Numbered from the stretch's first letter, positions 27,310 to 36,873 are shown. The stretch: 64,000 bases of DNA from DT-110 sp030148525 (GCA_965227445.1 OZ245751.1:1736001-1800000); one strand, 5' to 3'. The notes: generated by a model not told the origin, from the sequence alone. Numbers and translations are program-made.

Positions 27310-28839
27310 TTACTGAACTGGTCCAAAGAAATTCGTTTTCACACGATCGATGCGTTTATCTCCGGAATACACATCAATGGAGAGTCGCGTTTTGCGACCG
27401 TCCAGGTCGGCTTTGTCCAGGGTAATAAAGAGGGAACCTTCCGTTTGTGCTCCCGGCTCGGTGACTGGTGGTTTACCTACCAGCTCAATACTCCCCTCAA
27501 TCCCTACCAATCGGAACTCAACCGGGAACGACTCTTTTGTCTTATTGGTAATTTGGTAATTGTACAGATTACGCAGTTGGTCAGGTTGGTCATTTACCTG
27601 ATAAAACAAAGTGCCAGTCGCCCGGAACAGATTAGCTTCCACGTCGGTGCGGGCATTCAGTAAGAGAATATTGACGACGATCAGTACACCCAATACGGCA
27701 GAATAAGCCATAACCCGGGGAGTCCACAAGCGCTTGCGCCCCTCCGAAATACCCTTAAAGCTATCGTAGCGGATGAGGCCGCGTTCGCGACCAATCTTGT
27801 CCATCACTTCATCGCAGGCATCCATGCAAGCGGTACAGTTGACACATTCCAGTTGGGTGCCATCCCGGATGTCGATACCCGTAGGGCATACCTGCACGCA
27901 TAATTTACAATCAATGCAATCGCCGAGCGTTTTCTTTATTTGCTCGGTGGGGTTTGAGCCAGTCGGCATAGCTTCCGCTTTTACCTGGTCGGGCTTGGCT
28001 GTCCCGGCCGCAACGGTTGCGGCAATACTTTGTACGGGATTATCTGGTTTACGGGCCGTATGCTTTTTCTTCATTTTCCCGCGTGGTTCTCCCCGCACAT
28101 GGTCGTAGTGAACTACGATGGAGTTGTTGTCGAGCATCACACCCTGCAGGCGTCCGTAGGGACATACGGCAATACATACCTGTTCCCGCATGTACGAAAA
28201 GACGAAGTAAAAGGCCCCGGAGAACAGGATCATCGCCACGAATCCCTCCCAGTTTTGACTGATAGGTTCCTGGACGATGCGTAAAACTTCGTCCAGGCTG
28301 ATTATGTACGCCAGGAAAACGTTGGCGATCAGCACGGAGATAGTAAAGAAAATAACTTGCTTGGCCGTTTTTTTGAAGATTTTATCCGTAGTCCAGGGAG
28401 CTTTATTGAGCCGCCGCTGGGCATTGGCGTTGCCTTCGATCCAGTATTCGATCCTGCGGAAAACCATTTCCATGAAAATAGTCTGCGGGCAAATCCACCC
28501 ACAAAAAATCCGCCCCCAGACGACAGTGAACAAGACAATGAACACTATAAAGGTGAGCATCGCCAGCACAAACAAATGGAAGTCCTGTGGCATGAAGAGT
28601 ACGCCAAAGAGAATGAACTTCCGCTCGAGGATATTAAATAATACAAAAGGCTCGCCTCCTACTTCGATAAATGGAAGGCCAAACAGAATAGCGAGCAGAA
28701 CATAGCTCACCCATTTGCGGGCGTTGTAGTAGCGCCCGGAGGGTTTTTTGGGATAGATCCAGATTCGTTTGCCGCGATCGTCGACCGTGGCAACCTTATC
28801 CCGGTATTCTTCCGTATCTTGGATAGGATCGATACTCAT
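27310..28839 (-). CDS. ccoG: Cytochrome c oxidase accessory protein CcoG (FixG/RdxA)
   Basis: 509 residues. It has about five membrane helices, a membrane motif CGWICPQTIFME, two ferredoxin-type cluster motifs (CIDCKLCVQVCP and CVNCTACMDACD) and a C-terminal Ig-like periplasmic domain. CcoG proteins are implicated in copper reduction for cbb3 assembly. Between RGEPRGK and the first cluster there is a roughly 50-residue Lys/Ala/Pro-rich linker, longer than in proteobacterial CcoG. It is separated from ccoP by a 272-base gap filled largely by a hexamer repeat, so it may have its own promoter. Confidence 0.95.
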   Translation of the reverse strand: MSIDPIQDTEEYRDKVATVDDRGKRIWIYPKKPSGRYYNARKWVSYVLLAILFGLPFIEVGGEPFVLFNILERKFILFGVLFMPQDFHLFVLAMLTFIVFIVLFTVVWGRIFCGWICPQTIFMEMVFRRIEYWIEGNANAQRRLNKAPWTTDKIFKKTAKQVIFFTISVLIANVFLAYIISLDEVLRIVQEPISQNWEGFVAMILFSGAFYFVFSYMREQVCIAVCPYGRLQGVMLDNNSIVVHYDHVRGEPRGKMKKKHTARKPDNPVQSIAATVAAGTAKPDQVKAEAMPTGSNPTEQIKKTLGDCIDCKLCVQVCPTGIDIRDGTQLECVNCTACMDACDEVMDKIGRERGLIRYDSFKGISEGRKRLWTPRVMAYSAVLGVLIVVNILLLNARTDVEANLFRATGTLFYQVNDQPDQLRNLYNYQITNKTKESFPVEFRLVGIEGSIELVGKPPVTEPGAQTEGSLFITLDKADLDGRKTRLSIDVYSGDKRIDRVKTNFFGPVQ

Positions 28840-28890
28840 AATATTTGGCTGTTATAGTGTGTTGCGACTAATAATCGGGTAGGGGGTCAC

Positions 28891-28925
28891 GGTCCAAGGT
28901 CCACGGTCCATGGTTCACGGTTTGG
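28891..28925. repeat. Heptad repeat array, 5 units (GGTYCAC)
   Basis: Five units: GGTCCAA, GGTCCAC, GGTCCAT, GGTTCAC, GGTTTGG. Same family as the arrays at 8921 and 35341. It directly precedes the hexamer array in the ccoP-ccoG gap. Confidence 0.8.
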
Positions 28926-28927
28926 AA

Positions 28928-29053
28928 CTCAACCTCAGCCTCAGCCTCAACCTCAGCCTCAACCTCAACCTCAGCCTCAGCCTCAACCTCAGCCTCAACC
29001 TCAGCCTCAGCCTCAGCCTCAGCCTCAGCCTCAGCCTCAACCTCAGCCCCAGC
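28928..29053. repeat. Hexamer tandem repeat, 21 units (CTCARC)
   Basis: Twenty units of CTCAGC or CTCAAC plus a terminal CCCAGC, uninterrupted over 126 bases, between the ccoP stop side (29112) and ccoG start (28839). There is no coding feature. On the transcribed minus strand it would be a GYTGAG repeat in the operon mRNA. Short pieces of the same unit occur near 1395-1510. Confidence 0.92.
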
Positions 29054-29111
29054 CTGCCTATGCCTAAGTAGGGTAGAGGCCCCTTTTTCTGGCTCCTCTA
29101 CCCATTCGTTA

Positions 29112-30065
29112 TTACTGACCTTCCACGGATTCTTCGGCCACCTGCATGGTGGAGTCCGTTTCAGTAGTCATTTCTTCTTCCGGCTGGTACAGATCGCCTT
29201 GTGCCTCCTTGGCATTAGGTGGATTAGTACCTCTCAGGGTAAGAATGTAGCTGGAAACTTTTTGCATCTCGCCGGCACTCAGCTGTGATTTCCAGGAGAT
29301 CATTCCCATTTCGGGGACTCCGTATTTTACGGTGGCAAATACGTCCTTAATGCTACCGCCGTGAACCCAGTAATCGTCGGTGAGGTTGGGGCCTACACCG
29401 CCTTCACCCAGGAATCCGTGGCAGGCCGCACAGTTCATATCAAAGATGGTCTTACCTTGATCGATCTCAAGTTCATCCTCGAGCATGACTACATTAGTCT
29501 CATCGACCAGGTCTTCCTGGGTCAACAAGTACGCTTGTACCCGCTCCTCGGCCTGTTCCATTTCCCGCTCGTACTGCTCGGAAGAGCTCAGGCCAGCACC
29601 CGAGATGTGGTAGTAGGTAAAGTAGCTTACGCCAAAAGCGATTGTAATGTAGAACATGGCTACCCACCAGGGAGGAAGGCTGTTGTCCAGCTCCCGGATA
29701 CCATCATAATCGTGGTCGAGCATTACGTCTTGCTCTTTGGTCACCGGAACGGCTTTGGTCCAGCGTTTGATCAGACGATTCCAGTTAAACCCGGGCTTTT
29801 TCTTGGCCTCCAGGAAGGCCTCCGCGCCCGATTCTTTATAGATCTTGATCTGTTGTACCCGGATCATAGCATTCAACAGTCCCAACAGGGCGAAAAGTGC
29901 CCCCAGGACCATCACCCCGGAAAAGATCAACAGACCATTCGCCAAAAAGCGGTTGTAGAAGTTCGGATCGGCGGAGCTGCCATCCGTCGTTACTGCTGCC
30001 GTCAACACAGAGGCACCCAACAGGAACAAAGGCAGCACCATCAATTTGAGCTTTTTATTTTGCAT
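29112..30065 (-). CDS. ccoP: cbb3-type cytochrome c oxidase subunit III, single-heme (CcoP-like)
   Basis: 317 residues. It has two N-terminal hydrophobic segments, a CcoP N-terminal domain helix (WWVAMFYITIAFGVSYFTY), an acidic linker and one cytochrome c domain with CAACH (about 211-215) and a likely axial Met in PEMGMISW. Proteobacterial CcoP has two heme c domains; here only one is present, as in many Bacteroidota. It feeds electrons to the catalytic subunit at the membrane. Its start is 3 bases past the ccoQ stop. The C-terminus is an acidic Glu/Thr-rich tail. Confidence 0.93.
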   Translation of the reverse strand: MQNKKLKLMVLPLFLLGASVLTAAVTTDGSSADPNFYNRFLANGLLIFSGVMVLGALFALLGLLNAMIRVQQIKIYKESGAEAFLEAKKKPGFNWNRLIKRWTKAVPVTKEQDVMLDHDYDGIRELDNSLPPWWVAMFYITIAFGVSYFTYYHISGAGLSSSEQYEREMEQAEERVQAYLLTQEDLVDETNVVMLEDELEIDQGKTIFDMNCAACHGFLGEGGVGPNLTDDYWVHGGSIKDVFATVKYGVPEMGMISWKSQLSAGEMQKVSSYILTLRGTNPPNAKEAQGDLYQPEEEMTTETDSTMQVAEESVEGQ

Positions 30066-30067
30066 GG

Positions 30068-30256
30068 TTAGTTATTCGTTTTTGAGGTGGATGAATGGGC
30101 ATCATCCAGCGGCATGCTGGACATTTTCTCGATGTAGGCCGGATCTTTTTTAAAGGCCAGGATAGCAGCCAGTACGAAAATCGTAAAGAAGGTCAGCAGA
30201 GCTGAAATGGCCATCCAGTTGATGTTGCCGGCGCTTTCCAGAATATGTTTGTACAT
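30068..30256 (-). CDS. ccoQ: cbb3 oxidase small subunit (CcoQ-like)
   Basis: 62 residues: one membrane helix (about 14-35, MAISALLTFFTIFVLAAILAF in part) and a short polar tail with KKDPAYIEKM, the FKKDP-type motif of CcoQ. It lies between ccoNO and ccoP with 3 bases to ccoP. It probably stabilises the oxidase complex. Confidence 0.88.
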   Translation of the reverse strand: MYKHILESAGNINWMAISALLTFFTIFVLAAILAFKKDPAYIEKMSSMPLDDAHSSTSKTNN

Positions 30257-30297
30257 GATCGTATGCTTTTTGTGCCTGCCTTAGAGGCATTAATTGA

Positions 30298-32439
30298 TTA
30301 TTGACCGGCGCCGGCCTGGGGTTCCGGAGTGATATCCGTACCCAACCGTTGCAAGTAGGCGATCAGTGCCGTAATCTCTTTTTGTTCCAGTCCTTCCTGT
30401 TCGATACCATCGGCACGCAGGCTGGCTGCAATCTCGGCGGCCTGTTCTTCCAGTTCGGTCATTGCCTGATCCGAAGCGTATCCTTCGGGGTAGGGTGTTC
30501 CCAGCATCCGCAGTACCTCGATCTGCTTTGGAAGCCGATCCGTATTCAGGTCGCGGTTAATAAGCCAGGGATAAGGAGGCATAATCGAACCGGGCGACAT
30601 ACTCCGTGGATCCAGCATGTGGTTATAGTGCCAGCTGTCGGGATATTTGCCTCCCAGGCGGTGCAGGTCGGGACCTGTGCGCTTGGACCCCCAGAGGAAG
30701 GGACGGTCGTAGATGAATTCTCCTGATTTAGAGTAGTCTCCATAACGCTCCGTTTCCGAACGGAAAGGACGAACCATTTGGGAGTGGCAGCCGATACATC
30801 CTTCGCGGATATACAGGTCGCGCCCGGCCAGTTCGAGTGGCGTATACGGCTTCACGGATTCGATCTTGGGCACATTATTGTCTACCATGACCATGGGGAA
30901 AATCTCCACCATACCACCAATCAGGATGGCGATCGTAGCACCCACTAGTAATTGAACAGGACGACGCTCGATCCAACGGTGCCAGTGTTCCCCTTTGTGC
31001 TTGACGTGGGTCACCCGGGCTGGTGCTTCGGCATTCTCGTATCGGATAAGCTTACCGGCATTCATAGTCTTCATCAGGTTGTAAACCATCACGATCACAC
31101 CGGCGAAATACAGGGTGCCACCGAGGGCCCGCAACATATACATAGGTAGTATCTGCGTTACGGTTTCCAGGAAGTTACCGTACTGCAGGAATCCGTCGGG
31201 TGTGAATTGTTTCCACATCAGCGACTGGGTCCAACCAGCCCAATACAGGGGAATAGCATAGAACAGTATCCCTAAGGTGCCGATCCAGAAGTGGGTATTC
31301 GCCAGCTTTACGGAGTGCAGCTTGGTATTGTAAATGCGTGGTAGTAACCAGTACAGTACACCAAAGGTCAGGAAACCATTCCAACCCAGGGTGCCGATGT
31401 GTACGTGTCCGATGGTCCAGTCAGTATAGTGACTGATCGCATTTACGGATTTGATGGAAAGCATGGGCCCCTCAAAGGTGGCCATACCGTAAGCGGTTAC
31501 GGCAACAACCATAAACTTCAGGATTGGGTCTTCCCGAACCCGGTCCCAGGCTCCCCGCAAGGTTAGCAGGCCGTTCAGCATACCACCCCAGGAAGGAGCG
31601 ATCAGCATTATGGAGAATACCGTACCCAGTGATTGTGCCCAGTCGGGCAGAGAAGTGTAGAGCAAGTGGTGAGGACCAGCCCAGATATAGATAAAGATTA
31701 GTGCCCAGAAGTGAATGATCGATAGCTTGTATGAGTAAACCGGGCGATTGGCCGCCTTAGGCAGGAAGTAGTACATCAGACCCAGATAGGGGGTCGTCAG
31801 GAAGAAGGCCACGGCGTTGTGCCCGTACCACCACTGGATGAGTGCATCCTGTACACCGGCAAAGACCGGTATTGATTTCCAGGCCGTAACGGGAATTTCC
31901 AGGTTGTTACCAATATGTAGAACAGTCACAGTGATCCAGGTGGCAATGTAGAACCAAATGGCTACGTACAGGTGATTTTCCCGACGTTTCAGGATGGTGC
32001 CAAACATGTTGACACCGAAAGCCACCCAGGATACGGCAATGGCGATGTCGATCGGCCATTCCAGCTCCGCATACTCATGTGAGCTGGTAATCCCCAGGGG
32101 TAAGGTAATGGCTGCCGCCAAAATAATGGCCTGCCAGCTCCAGAAGTGGAAGTGGCTGAGCGCTTTACTGTACATGGGCGCTTTTAGGAGTCGCTGAAGC
32201 GAGTAATAGACCCCCATGAAAATACCGTTACCCACAAACGCAAAAATGGCCGCGTTGGTGTGCAGCGGCCGTATGCGCCCGAAGGTTGTCTGGGCCAGGC
32301 CCAGGTTTGCTTCTGGTATGATCAGCTGGATAGCCGCCAGGAGGCCAACCAGCATACCGATCACCCCGAAGATGATAGTCGCAACCGCAAAGTTGCGGAC
32401 AATGGCGTTGTCGTACTGAAATTTTTCTATCTGTGCCAT
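30298..32439 (-). CDS. ccoNO: Fused cbb3-type cytochrome c oxidase subunits I and II (CcoNO)
   Basis: 713 residues. Residues 1-480 are the 12-helix heme-copper subunit CcoN (PLHTNAAIFAFVGNG with a heme His; WWYGHNAVAFF with a copper His; HVHIGTLGWNG). Residues 500-690 are the mono-heme CcoO domain with CIGCH in EGCIGCHSQMVRPF and a distal Met in PGSIMPPYPWL. The fusion replaces two separate genes and is known from Bacteroidota. It reduces O2 to water and pumps protons with high oxygen affinity. It is 12 bases after ccoS and 41 before ccoQ. Confidence 0.97.
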   Translation of the reverse strand: MAQIEKFQYDNAIVRNFAVATIIFGVIGMLVGLLAAIQLIIPEANLGLAQTTFGRIRPLHTNAAIFAFVGNGIFMGVYYSLQRLLKAPMYSKALSHFHFWSWQAIILAAAITLPLGITSSHEYAELEWPIDIAIAVSWVAFGVNMFGTILKRRENHLYVAIWFYIATWITVTVLHIGNNLEIPVTAWKSIPVFAGVQDALIQWWYGHNAVAFFLTTPYLGLMYYFLPKAANRPVYSYKLSIIHFWALIFIYIWAGPHHLLYTSLPDWAQSLGTVFSIMLIAPSWGGMLNGLLTLRGAWDRVREDPILKFMVVAVTAYGMATFEGPMLSIKSVNAISHYTDWTIGHVHIGTLGWNGFLTFGVLYWLLPRIYNTKLHSVKLANTHFWIGTLGILFYAIPLYWAGWTQSLMWKQFTPDGFLQYGNFLETVTQILPMYMLRALGGTLYFAGVIVMVYNLMKTMNAGKLIRYENAEAPARVTHVKHKGEHWHRWIERRPVQLLVGATIAILIGGMVEIFPMVMVDNNVPKIESVKPYTPLELAGRDLYIREGCIGCHSQMVRPFRSETERYGDYSKSGEFIYDRPFLWGSKRTGPDLHRLGGKYPDSWHYNHMLDPRSMSPGSIMPPYPWLINRDLNTDRLPKQIEVLRMLGTPYPEGYASDQAMTELEEQAAEIAASLRADGIEQEGLEQKEITALIAYLQRLGTDITPEPQAGAGQ

Positions 32440-32451
32440 TCGGTTACCGTT

Positions 32452-32613
32452 TTAGTGTTCGTTTTCTGTTTGTGTATCGTCATCGAGTAATATGCGAACC
32501 CCGGGCGTGTAGTCATCCTCGTATTGGCCGCTGCGAACAGCCCAAAGAAAGGCTCCGAGAAACCCCAGAGCAACGATCAGGCTTAGCATGATGAGCAAAA
32601 AAATAATTGTCAT
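32452..32613 (-). CDS. ccoS: cbb3-type oxidase assembly protein CcoS
   Basis: 53 residues from the start at 32613 (MTIIFLLIMLSLIVALGFLG in part). One membrane helix is followed by FLWAVRSGQYEDDYTPGVRIL, in which the SGQYEDxxxPxxRIL signature of CcoS is clear. A longer frame adds 35 unrelated residues and is not favoured. It is needed in the family for cofactor insertion. It lies between ccoI (62-base gap) and ccoNO (12-base gap). Confidence 0.95.
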   Translation of the reverse strand: MTIIFLLIMLSLIVALGFLGAFLWAVRSGQYEDDYTPGVRILLDDDTQTENEH

Positions 32614-32674
32614 AGCTGTGTCAGTATTTTGGGTGCAAGTTACCCTTCGGACCCACCCTGACGTATGATCATCG

Positions 32675-35170
32675 TCAGGAGGTCGAGTGACTTTTGTCAA
32701 TAGGAATATTGTCACCACCTTGCAGGCCTGTAAGGCCCGTTTTCCGGGCGATCAGGTTGCTCGAAAGCACCCCGAACAGCACGATACTAATGGAGCTGAG
32801 TGGCATCAGAATGGCTGCGACAATGGGCGATAAAGCCCCCTGCACAGCGTAGCTGAGACCAATGATATTATAGACTAGTGCAAAAGCATAGGCCCCGTAA
32901 ACCAGGCGAATACTGCGTCGGGCAAAGCCTATGAATGCAGGCAACCGGCTAAATTGATCACCCCGCAGGATAGCATCGGAGGCCGGTGTGAAGTTATTGG
33001 TGTTATCCGTCACTACCATGCCCAGATCACTCTGGCGCAGGGCACCGGCATCGTTCAGGCCGTCACCCACCATCATCACTTTCCGGCCCTTGTTCTGCAG
33101 CTCCCGGATAAAGGCGAGCTTTTGTGCCGGACTCTGGCGGAATCGCAGGTCTTCGCTTTCGCGAAAAAACGGACGGAATGCCTCCGCCTCGCGTTCATTG
33201 TCTCCCGAGAGGAGGTACACCTGCCCGATCGACCTGAAAAAGCTGAACAACTGATCCAGGCCTTTGCGGGGGCGATACCGTATCACAAAACCGGCGCGAA
33301 TCGTATCATCGATTTGCAGGAAAGTGGCCCGCTCCGTCCGCCAGGCCTCGGGCATGGATGCCGTCATGTAGTCGGGAGCGCCCAAACGCCAATCCCGGTT
33401 ATTGATCATTGCCCGAATACCCGCTCCTGTTTTCTCCGACCATTTCTGAGGAGGCAATAAATCGTAAGCAGTGGCAGCATACCGGTTAATGGCCACCGAA
33501 ATGGGGTGGTTCGAGGGATGGGTCAGGGCTTGCAGGCCTGCCTTCTCTTTTTGCGAAAGCGGATCCCCCAGCAAATCTAATTCCGAATGCTGCCGGTCAG
33601 TAAGCGTACCGGTCTTGTCAAATACTACCGCATCGATCTCATTGATAGACTCGATGACCTGGGTGTTTTTCAAATAGAAGTGGTGCTTGCCAAATATCCG
33701 CAACGCATTCCCGAATATGAAGGGAATCGCCAGGGCCACCGCACACGGACATGCAATGATCAAGACCGCTGTAAAGGCATTGATGGCTACGCTGATATCG
33801 CGGGTCATCCAATAGAGCAGGGTGGAAAAGGCCACCGTCAGAATGGCTATCGTAAAGTAGCGACCTACCCGGTTGGCCAACTGGCTGGCCTGGGTGTCGC
33901 CATCTTTATGGAAGGCCTCGTCATTCCAGAGTTGTGTCAAATAACTTTGGGATACGGGCTTGGTCAATACCAGGTCGATGGATTGTCCCACCTGGCGCCC
34001 TCCGGCATAGACGTGTTCGCCTTCCTGCAGGTGCACGGGTTCTGATTCACCCGTTACAAAACTGTAGTCGAGGCGGGCTTCACCGTGACTGATCATTCCG
34101 TCGGCCGGAATCAGCTCCTGATGCTTAACCCGAATACGGTCACCGACCTGCAGCTTGTCAAGTGGCGTGGATTGCTCTTCCTCACCCACCAGCCGGTGGG
34201 CAGCGATAGGGAAGTAGGAGCGGTAATCGCGATCAAAGGATATATGGTGGTAGGTGCGTTGCTGAAACCACTTGCCGATTAACAGGAAAAAGACCAAACC
34301 GGCCAGGCTGTCCAGGTATCCGGCTCCGGTATGTGTAAGTATCTCAAAGACGGAACGCCCAAATAAGGTTAGTATACCCAGGGTGATGGGTACATCAATA
34401 TTCAGCTCCCGGTGCCTGATACCCAGCCAGGCCGAACGCAGGTAGTCGCGTCCGCTGTAAAAGACTACCGGCAAAGCCAATAGTATATTCAGGTATCCGA
34501 ACAAACGGGCGAAGTCTCCGTCCGTTCCTGAGTCCAGGCCCAGGTATTCCGGAAAGGACAAGAGCATAATATTCCCAAAGGCGAAGCCGGCGACGCCCAA
34601 TTGGTAGAAGAAGGTACGAGCGACCAGCGGCCGCTTATCGTCATCCAGGTTACCGAGGTTTATGGCCGGTGCGTAGCCGATACTCGCCAGTGTTTCGACA
34701 ATCCGTCGCAGGCTGGTCTCGGATTCCTGATACGTCAGGAAAAGTTCCTTTTTCATGAAATTGACCCGCGACTCCTGGATGCCCGGATGTAATTTGTAGA
34801 GGTTTTCCAGTAACCAAATGCAGGAAGCACAGTGGATTTGTGGTAAGTATAAGGTAATGCGCGTCCGCTCTCCGTCGGTAAAAGATATGAGACGCGTCCG
34901 CACATCGGCATCGTCGAGGTAGGCATATTCCTCTTTGCGTTGCCCGCGCAAAGAGATACCGGCCTGCTCATCGAGGTCGTAGTACCGGCACATTCCATTA
35001 TCGTTAAGGATCTGGTAGACTGTGCGGCAACCCTCACAGCAGAAGTGTTTATCCTCGAGCTGTATGTCCCGAGTGGGACAGTTTTCCCCACAGTGATAGC
35101 AGACTCCGGACCCAGTCCTGCTGTCAGGACGTTCTACTACAGTACCTCTTTGCTCTGTCATCATAAGCAA
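32675..35170 (-). CDS. ccoI: Copper-translocating P1B-type ATPase CcoI (FixI)
   Basis: 831 residues. An N-terminal Cys-rich zinc-ribbon-like region (CYHCGENCPT, FCCEGCRTVYQIL) typical of CcoI is followed by a heavy-metal domain with HCASC, eight membrane helices, the actuator SFVTGESEPV, the transmembrane CPC in IACPCAVALA, the phosphorylation motif DKTGTLT and the hinge VGDGLNDAGAL. It exports copper for the cbb3 active site. It is first in the operon; the 345 bases upstream contain repeats and presumably the operon promoter. ATG codons at residues 1, 3 and 4 leave the exact start open by a few residues. Confidence 0.95.
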   Translation of the reverse strand: MLMMTEQRGTVVERPDSRTGSGVCYHCGENCPTRDIQLEDKHFCCEGCRTVYQILNDNGMCRYYDLDEQAGISLRGQRKEEYAYLDDADVRTRLISFTDGERTRITLYLPQIHCASCIWLLENLYKLHPGIQESRVNFMKKELFLTYQESETSLRRIVETLASIGYAPAINLGNLDDDKRPLVARTFFYQLGVAGFAFGNIMLLSFPEYLGLDSGTDGDFARLFGYLNILLALPVVFYSGRDYLRSAWLGIRHRELNIDVPITLGILTLFGRSVFEILTHTGAGYLDSLAGLVFFLLIGKWFQQRTYHHISFDRDYRSYFPIAAHRLVGEEEQSTPLDKLQVGDRIRVKHQELIPADGMISHGEARLDYSFVTGESEPVHLQEGEHVYAGGRQVGQSIDLVLTKPVSQSYLTQLWNDEAFHKDGDTQASQLANRVGRYFTIAILTVAFSTLLYWMTRDISVAINAFTAVLIIACPCAVALAIPFIFGNALRIFGKHHFYLKNTQVIESINEIDAVVFDKTGTLTDRQHSELDLLGDPLSQKEKAGLQALTHPSNHPISVAINRYAATAYDLLPPQKWSEKTGAGIRAMINNRDWRLGAPDYMTASMPEAWRTERATFLQIDDTIRAGFVIRYRPRKGLDQLFSFFRSIGQVYLLSGDNEREAEAFRPFFRESEDLRFRQSPAQKLAFIRELQNKGRKVMMVGDGLNDAGALRQSDLGMVVTDNTNNFTPASDAILRGDQFSRLPAFIGFARRSIRLVYGAYAFALVYNIIGLSYAVQGALSPIVAAILMPLSSISIVLFGVLSSNLIARKTGLTGLQGGDNIPIDKSHSTS

Positions 35171-35285
35171 GCGTAAATGGCTTTTGCGAATTTGATCTCA
35201 AGGTACCGGGTAGGGGGACCTGCTCTGATGAGGGTAGTCAGTATGAAAGTAAGAATGGGATGATTTTTATCACCGGCCGGAAAGC

Positions 35286-35316
35286 GCCACGCCTTCGCCA
35301 AGGCTACGGCGGGCAC
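35286..35316. repeat. GC-rich REP-like hairpin
   Basis: GCCTTCGCCAAGGCTACGGC with flanking CCAC/GCGGG forms an imperfect GC-rich hairpin similar in composition and ends (GGCGGG) to the pair at 1413-1500. It lies in the 345-base gap between ccoI and the acyltransferase gene, which otherwise holds heptad arrays only. Confidence 0.45.
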
Positions 35317-35340
35317 GGAGATCGGAAAGCGAGGGAAGAA

Positions 35341-35375
35341 GGTCTACGGTTCACGGTATACGGTGCACGGTTTGC
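35341..35375. repeat. Heptad repeat array, 5 units (GGTNNAC)
   Basis: GGTCTAC, GGTTCAC, GGTATAC, GGTGCAC, GGTTTGC in a row. Same family as at 8921 and 28891. Confidence 0.8.
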
Positions 35376-35468
35376 TTCTTGCGATTCAAAACTGCATCGG
35401 ATTTGCCCGTAAAAGGTTACAAATTTTTAGCCCAAGAATTTGACTTGGTGAAATGGAAGGAAAACTTA

Positions 35469-35517
35469 ACCGTCTACCGTCTACCGTCTACCGTCTACCG
35501 TCTACCGTCTACCGTCT
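35469..35517. repeat. Heptad repeat array, 7 perfect units (ACCGTCT; reverse GGTAGAC)
   Basis: Seven identical copies of ACCGTCT. On the reverse strand they read GGTAGAC, so this array belongs to the GGTNNAC family in the opposite orientation. Its last two bases are part of the stop codon of the acyltransferase gene (35516-35518). Confidence 0.92.
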
Positions 35518-36832
35518 ACACCTTTATGTAAATCCTGTTACGGTACAAAACCAGATTCGCCACGTACATCGACAGTACAAAACCGATGGCGTAGGCCAGG
35601 GAGGCGGCTTTGCCCGACCATAGTTCTAAGTAGAGGTGATTATAGATCAGGCTTTGCAGACTGGTCGTCCCACCATCGGCCGCCGGTAATTTGATCATGT
35701 ACATCATTTTGGCCACCAGGCCGGAAAGCACGTACACGAAGAGGGCATTCATACCGAACACCTTAAATGGGTAGGCCCACCGCTTCCAGCCCATTACGTC
35801 GATGGCCCAGTAGCAAAGGCCCAGGAAAAGCATGGCAATGCCGCCCGTGTAGAGCACGTACGAGCTGGTCCAGATCTTTTTATTGATAGGAAAGAAAACA
35901 TCCCAGGTCAGGCTGACCGCCAGCAGCAGCGTACCCGCCAGCAGCAGGCCGCTGATTTTCTGGTAGGCTTCTTTATCCGTGCGCAGCCACTGACCTGCAA
36001 ACACACCCAGCATACCCGTGCCGATGGCCGGGAGCGTGCTGAGTAAACCCTCCGGATCCCAGGTCTTGGATTGACTCCACAGATGATTGGTCCCCAACAC
36101 CAACCGATCAAACCAGGCGCCCAGGTTGGATTCGGGCTCCAAACTGGCCGTTCCGTAGCCGGGTACGGGGACAAGTGTCATCAACCCCCAATACCCGAGC
36201 AACAGGGCGATCGTGATCCAGTAGTGCGCTCGCACGGGAGTGTACAGGAAGATCAGCGCACAGAACAGGTACACGAGGGCAATGCGCTGCAACACCCCGG
36301 GAATGCGCAGATTGGATAAATCGTAGTGGCCCCAACCTAAAATGATCATAGCGATGGCCAGGCCGAGAGCGACTGCGCCAAGAACTATTCTTCGCTGTGC
36401 ATTGACCGGGTCATTGAACCGCTTTTGTTGCAGGATGCCCCGCATGAAAATAGCCAGGGTGGCTAGTCCCAGCAGAATGTACAGTACCGTTTTTTTGCCG
36501 ACAGGCTGAGCCTCGCGAAAACCAAAATGAGGGAAACCAGCCAGAAATAAACCCAGACCGAAAATGATCAGGGTGCGGACCGCTACTTTACTGATAAGCT
36601 GACTTGCGGGTACCTGTTGCTCGCGCCGACGCCCCAGGGAAAAAGGGATGGCCACCCCCATAATGAACAGGAAAAAGGGAAAGATCCAATCGGTGGGGGT
36701 GGAGCCGTGCCAATCGGCGTGCAGTAGGGGTGGATAAACAGTAGACCAGCTACCCGGATTATTTACCAGGATCATTCCGGCAATAGTAATGCCCCGAAAG
36801 ACATCCAGAGATATTAGGCGTTGCTCGTTCAT
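35516..36832 (-). CDS. DUF5009/HGSNAT-like membrane acyltransferase (NagX-type)
   Basis: 438 residues, about 10-12 membrane helices. It opens with RLISLDVFRGITIAGMILVNNPG, here quoted in part as SLDVFRGITIAGMI, the signature of the heparan-alpha-glucosaminide N-acetyltransferase/NagX group, followed by WHGSTPTDWIFPFFLFIMG (catalytic-region motif TDWIFPFFLF). Relatives acetylate glucosamine residues or act in N-acetylglucosamine use. It is 132 bases behind the symporter gene in a locus with NagB, a ROK kinase and LacI, which supports an amino-sugar role. Family is clear; substrate is inferred from context. Confidence 0.88.
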   Translation of the reverse strand: MNEQRLISLDVFRGITIAGMILVNNPGSWSTVYPPLLHADWHGSTPTDWIFPFFLFIMGVAIPFSLGRRREQQVPASQLISKVAVRTLIIFGLGLFLAGFPHFGFREAQPVGKKTVLYILLGLATLAIFMRGILQQKRFNDPVNAQRRIVLGAVALGLAIAMIILGWGHYDLSNLRIPGVLQRIALVYLFCALIFLYTPVRAHYWITIALLLGYWGLMTLVPVPGYGTASLEPESNLGAWFDRLVLGTNHLWSQSKTWDPEGLLSTLPAIGTGMLGVFAGQWLRTDKEAYQKISGLLLAGTLLLAVSLTWDVFFPINKKIWTSSYVLYTGGIAMLFLGLCYWAIDVMGWKRWAYPFKVFGMNALFVYVLSGLVAKMMYMIKLPAADGGTTSLQSLIYNHLYLELWSGKAASLAYAIGFVLSMYVANLVLYRNRIYIKV

Positions 36833-36873
36833 ACGGTCTCGTTTTGTATATTTTGGACCAGATAATACTAGCA

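Noticed and set aside
28928..29053. CRISPR array
   Set aside because: Uninterrupted 6-base units without spacers; no cas genes in the window.
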